DNA of 8,744 bases from Rhodospirillales bacterium (GTDB taxonomy: Bacteria; Pseudomonadota; Alphaproteobacteria; SMXQ01). The DNA lies in NCBI GenBank assembly GCA_024638585.1, contig JAHEKA010000079.1, positions 1-8,744 of the forward strand. The letters are read 5' to 3'. A program made the translations under genes and the position numbers. Below are positions 6,221 through 8,744 of this stretch, piece after piece (within the stretch, counting starts at the first letter, position 1; every line of letters starts with the position of its first letter). The notes under the pieces were generated by a model. The model searched no databases. It worked only from the letters and a program-made list of their open reading frames with translations, and was not told the origin of the DNA.

Positions 6221-7252
6221 ATGAAACTCATCGGCTTGACAGCTGTGGCATCGTCGGCCGCTGTGGCGGTCGGCGCGTATTGCGCTCTACCCGCCGCGGC
6301 TGCGCCTGCGGATTTCTTTGCCGGTAAGACCGTATCGATCACTGTGTCGGGAAGCGCCGGCGCGTCCCTGGGTCTTTATTGCCGCCTTTTCGCCGCTCAC
6401 TGGGGCAAACACATCCCAGGGAATCCGAAAGCCATCTGCCAGTTTCGTCCGGGCGGCGGCGGCACCAAGGGCGCGTCCTGGGTTTACAACAAGGGGAAAA
6501 AAGACGGTACTGACGTCGGCCAGATCCTGTCTCCGTCGGTGCTGGCGCCGACCTTGCGGGGGGCGAAATACGACGCCTCCAAGTTCATCTGGCTGGGTTC
6601 GATCACGCCGCGCCCGGCGGTGGTGACGGTCTGGCATACCTCGCCGGTCAAGACCATTGAAGAGGCGAAAAAGAAATCGATCATCATGGGCTCCACCGGC
6701 TTTGGCTCAGAGACCTATTTGCTGCCCATGTTCATGAATGCGACCCTCGGCACCAAGTTCCAGATCATCCGCGGCTACAAGGGCGGCGCACCGATCAATA
6801 AGGCCATGGAAACGGGCGAAGTGAACGGTCGCATGAACTACTGGACCGGCTGGACCACGGTGAAGAAGAAATGGCTGGATGAGAAAAAGATCATCCAACT
6901 CGTGCAATACGGCCCGAAGATTCCCGCACTCCCCAATACCCCCCATTTGCGCGACCTGCTCAAGAGCAAGGATCACAAACAGATGCTGACCTTCCTCGAA
7001 CTGTCCGAGCATCTCGGCATGGGCTTCTGGGTACCGCCAGGGGTGCCCAAGGATCGGGTGGAAGCACTGCGCAAAGCCTTCACCGATACCATGAAGGACA
7101 AGGGTTTCCTGGCCGACGCCAAGGCCAAGCGGGCCCGGGTTGACCCGATTTCGGGTGCTAAGATCGAAGAATTGGCCAAGGCCGCCTTCTCGACGCCCGA
7201 GCCGGTCATCGCCCAGCTCCGGAAGTACTTGAAATTCAAGAAAAAGAAGTAA
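6221..7252 (+). CDS. TctC/Bug-type periplasmic solute-binding protein of a TTT transporter
   Basis: The protein has 343 residues from the chosen ATG. Residues 1-28 form a Sec-type signal: a Lys, a long Ala/Val-rich hydrophobic stretch, and a cleavage region PAAAAPA near residues 24-30. There is a Cys at 21 but no clear lipobox. The mature part begins DFFAGKTVSITVSGSAGASL (31-50), followed by WGKHIPGNP (61-69), a glycine loop FRPGGGGTKGASWVYN (75-90) and KDGTDVG (94-100). This fits the branch of TctC-like proteins with a (F/Y)-x-GKT start, an HIPGNP element and a PG-GG loop. The later segments GSTGFGSET (157-165), RGYKGGA (184-190) and a VPPGVPKDRVEALRKAF helix (271-287) also match. Such proteins deliver carboxylic acids to the TctA/TctB permease. 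The ligand is unknown. The protein is Lys-rich and ends in KFKKKK. The matching permease gene is downstream but in the opposite direction. Confidence 0.85.
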   Translation: MKLIGLTAVASSAAVAVGAYCALPAAAAPADFFAGKTVSITVSGSAGASLGLYCRLFAAHWGKHIPGNPKAICQFRPGGGGTKGASWVYNKGKKDGTDVGQILSPSVLAPTLRGAKYDASKFIWLGSITPRPAVVTVWHTSPVKTIEEAKKKSIIMGSTGFGSETYLLPMFMNATLGTKFQIIRGYKGGAPINKAMETGEVNGRMNYWTGWTTVKKKWLDEKKIIQLVQYGPKIPALPNTPHLRDLLKSKDHKQMLTFLELSEHLGMGFWVPPGVPKDRVEALRKAFTDTMKDKGFLADAKAKRARVDPISGAKIEELAKAAFSTPEPVIAQLRKYLKFKKKK

Positions 7253-7277
7253 TCCGTTCTATCATCGAATTCCACTT

Positions 7278-7305
7278 AAGGCGCCCCTAACCGGGGGCGC
7301 CTTTT
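7278..7305 (+). terminator. Intrinsic terminator of the solute-binding protein gene
   Basis: The arm AAGGCGCCCC (7278-7287) pairs perfectly with GGGGCGCCTT (7294-7303) around a 6-base loop, and the 3' arm runs into TTTT (7302-7305). It starts 25 bases after the stop codon. In the opposite direction the stem is followed by only two T, so it may stop the convergent permease transcript less well. Confidence 0.88.
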
Positions 7306-7332
7306 CCATCTGCTTCGATGCGCCCGGCTGGG

Positions 7333-8744
7333 TCAGACCAGGTTGAGCCAGTTGGATGAGCGCAGGAACGGAAGCCAGTCGCCCAGCAGCGCCTGTGGCC
7401 ATGGAATGATCAGGATCTTGTGGAACAGGACATAGGCCGCGACCCAAACTGTCGCCGCCACGGCCAAGGTTGTCGTCCAGCTTTCCCGCCCTTCGAAACG
7501 GATATAGCTGATCAGGAACACGGCCATCGCCGGGAGCAGGCCAACCACACCCGCGGCGACAAGGAAAAACAGGCACCACGCGAAATAGACGATGGCACGC
7601 GTCAGAATGTCCTTGCGGGTGAGCTCGCCATAATCGGCGGTGATGTCGAAATGCATGTCTTCCCCGGATTTCGGCTCGGCACCGGGGATGCCCGCGATGT
7701 TCGGCGCCAACCGGAACGGTTCCTCCGCGAAGAACAATCCAGTCAGCAGAAGATAGGCGGTCAAACCGACGGCGGCCCAGGCGATCACCTGGGGGACCAG
7801 CCTGGCGCCGAAATCCCAGTCCCAGGAAACGTAGAGGGTCACCGCGAATCCCAGAAGCAGAAGCAGGGTGAAGACCGTATCCGGGGTCGGTTTCTGAAGT
7901 TTGAAGCGCGCTTGAGGCCTTTCCCGCCGCGCCCGGCGCCGCGCCAGGTAGGATTTCACTGCCGGGGCGAAGATCCCGTACAAGGTGATCGCGAGGAGGA
8001 CCACGACGATGGGCCGCGTCAGCCACTCGAAACCGTAGCGTTCGACCGAGATGAACATCGAGTTTTCGAAGATATCGCCGAGCACGAAGCCGAGGATCAG
8101 CGGAGGACGCGGCCAACGCAGGCGCTTCATGATCCAGCCCAGCACCCCCAGACCAAGCAGGACGAAAAGATCGCCCCATTCCTTGGCTCCCTGGAAGGCG
8201 CCGACGAAGGTGATGGCGATGATGACGGGGGCGAGGATGCCGATGCGGACCAGGGCAATTTTCGCCAACTGGTCGGCGAAGATGAAGCAGATACCGGCGC
8301 CGATGATGTTGGCGATGGCGACGCTCCAGACCAGGGTGTAGGTGACGTCGAGCCGCGTGGTCAGCATATCGGGGCCGGGATTCAACCCGTGGATCAGAAA
8401 GGCGCCAAGAAGCAGGGCCATGGAGGCGGTTCCCGGTACCCCGAAGGCGATGGTCGGGATCAGCGCGCCGCCTTCCTTGGCATTGTTCGAACTCTCAGAA
8501 GCGATGACGCCCCGGACGTCGCCTTTGCCGAAGGATTGCTTCGCGCCCTTCTCCGACTTGATGGCATGGGCATAGGCAATCCAGTCGATGACCGATGCAC
8601 CGACCCCCGGGATGGCACCCAGCCCGGCGCCGATGGTCGAGCAGCGGAGCACCAGGAACCAATTCTTCGCCACGTCGACCACGCCTTGGATCTGGTTTCT
8701 TCGGGGGACGCTCTCGCTGTCGCCGGCGATGGATTTGCGGTTTA
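7333..8744 (-). CDS. TTT permease, TctA C-terminal half fused to a TctB-like domain (5' end outside the window)
   Basis: The frame is open leftwards from the window edge (first full codon 8742-8740) to TGA at 7335-7333, giving 469 visible residues. The GTG at 8682 is inside the gene: the codons before it continue the domain (KSIAGDSESVPRRNQIQG). The second TctA repeat is clear. It has GAGLGAIPGVGASVIDWIAYAH, then FGKGDVRGVIASESSNNA, then IPTIAFGVPGTASMALLLGA and GLNPGP, within visible residues about 38-128. Hydrophobic helices follow, up to the end of the TctA part near residue 260. A basic linker (ARRRARRERPQ) leads into a second membrane region of about 200 residues with four to five hydrophobic segments. 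Its ARLVP-Q turn and its ending, FHKILIIPWPQ, resemble TctB, the small subunit normally made by a separate gene. Together with a TctC protein this would form a secondary carboxylate importer in the inner membrane. Confidence 0.85.
   Translation of the reverse strand, partial: NRKSIAGDSESVPRRNQIQGVVDVAKNWFLVLRCSTIGAGLGAIPGVGASVIDWIAYAHAIKSEKGAKQSFGKGDVRGVIASESSNNAKEGGALIPTIAFGVPGTASMALLLGAFLIHGLNPGPDMLTTRLDVTYTLVWSVAIANIIGAGICFIFADQLAKIALVRIGILAPVIIAITFVGAFQGAKEWGDLFVLLGLGVLGWIMKRLRWPRPPLILGFVLGDIFENSMFISVERYGFEWLTRPIVVVLLAITLYGIFAPAVKSYLARRRARRERPQARFKLQKPTPDTVFTLLLLLGFAVTLYVSWDWDFGARLVPQVIAWAAVGLTAYLLLTGLFFAEEPFRLAPNIAGIPGAEPKSGEDMHFDITADYGELTRKDILTRAIVYFAWCLFFLVAAGVVGLLPAMAVFLISYIRFEGRESWTTTLAVAATVWVAAYVLFHKILIIPWPQALLGDWLPFLRSSNWLNLV

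Noticed and set aside
7262..8179. 305-codon minus-strand frame overlapping the permease in another frame
   Set aside because: Its translation is rich in Arg, Gly and Pro with no motif, while the overlapping frame has clear TctA/TctB features. It also runs through the terminator region.
8680..8682. GTG as start of the permease
   Set aside because: The open frame continues to the window edge, and the first TctA half would be missing if translation began here.
1..8744. Mobile elements, CRISPR arrays, tRNA or rRNA genes
   Set aside because: No transposase or integrase sequence, regularly spaced repeats, or RNA gene signature was seen on reading both strands.

Overview
The window looks like a chromosomal catabolic and transport neighbourhood from a GC-rich proteobacterium. 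An alphaproteobacterium (Rhodospirillales or Rhodobacterales-like) is the best guess. This rests on the GC-rich codon choice, the tripartite tricarboxylate transporter (TTT) proteins, and the mix of UbiD, GMC and PHBH-type flavoproteins. No rRNA, tRNA, transposase, integrase or CRISPR array was seen, so the taxon is an inference.

Layout. Positions 2-703 (+) hold the 3' part of a glyoxalase/VOC-like protein that enters from the left. A 313-base gap leads to a complete UbiD-family decarboxylase at 1017-2672 (+). A 269-base spacer unusually rich in small inverted and direct repeats separates it from a PHBH-fold FAD-dependent monooxygenase at 2942-4165 (+). A GMC-family FAD oxidoreductase at 4262-5881 (-) converges on the monooxygenase. 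A 339-base divergent region with a clean inverted repeat lies between the GMC gene and a secreted TctC/Bug-type solute-binding protein at 6221-7252 (+). That gene ends in a strong intrinsic terminator (7278-7305). Converging on it, and running off the right edge, is a TTT permease (7333-8744, -) in which a TctA C-terminal half is followed without interruption by a TctB-like membrane domain.

Possible joint role (inference). The binding protein and the fused permease could import an organic acid. UbiD could decarboxylate an aromatic or alpha,beta-unsaturated acid using prenylated FMN. The FAD monooxygenase could hydroxylate an aromatic ring, and the GMC enzyme could oxidise an alcohol. This reads as a substrate-uptake and peripheral-degradation cassette, but no substrate can be named from sequence. 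The window contains no ubiX, ring-cleavage dioxygenase or transcription regulator. All the families are known. The less usual points are the TctA-TctB fusion, the split and convergent transporter genes, the UbiD active-site variant, and the repeat-rich spacers.
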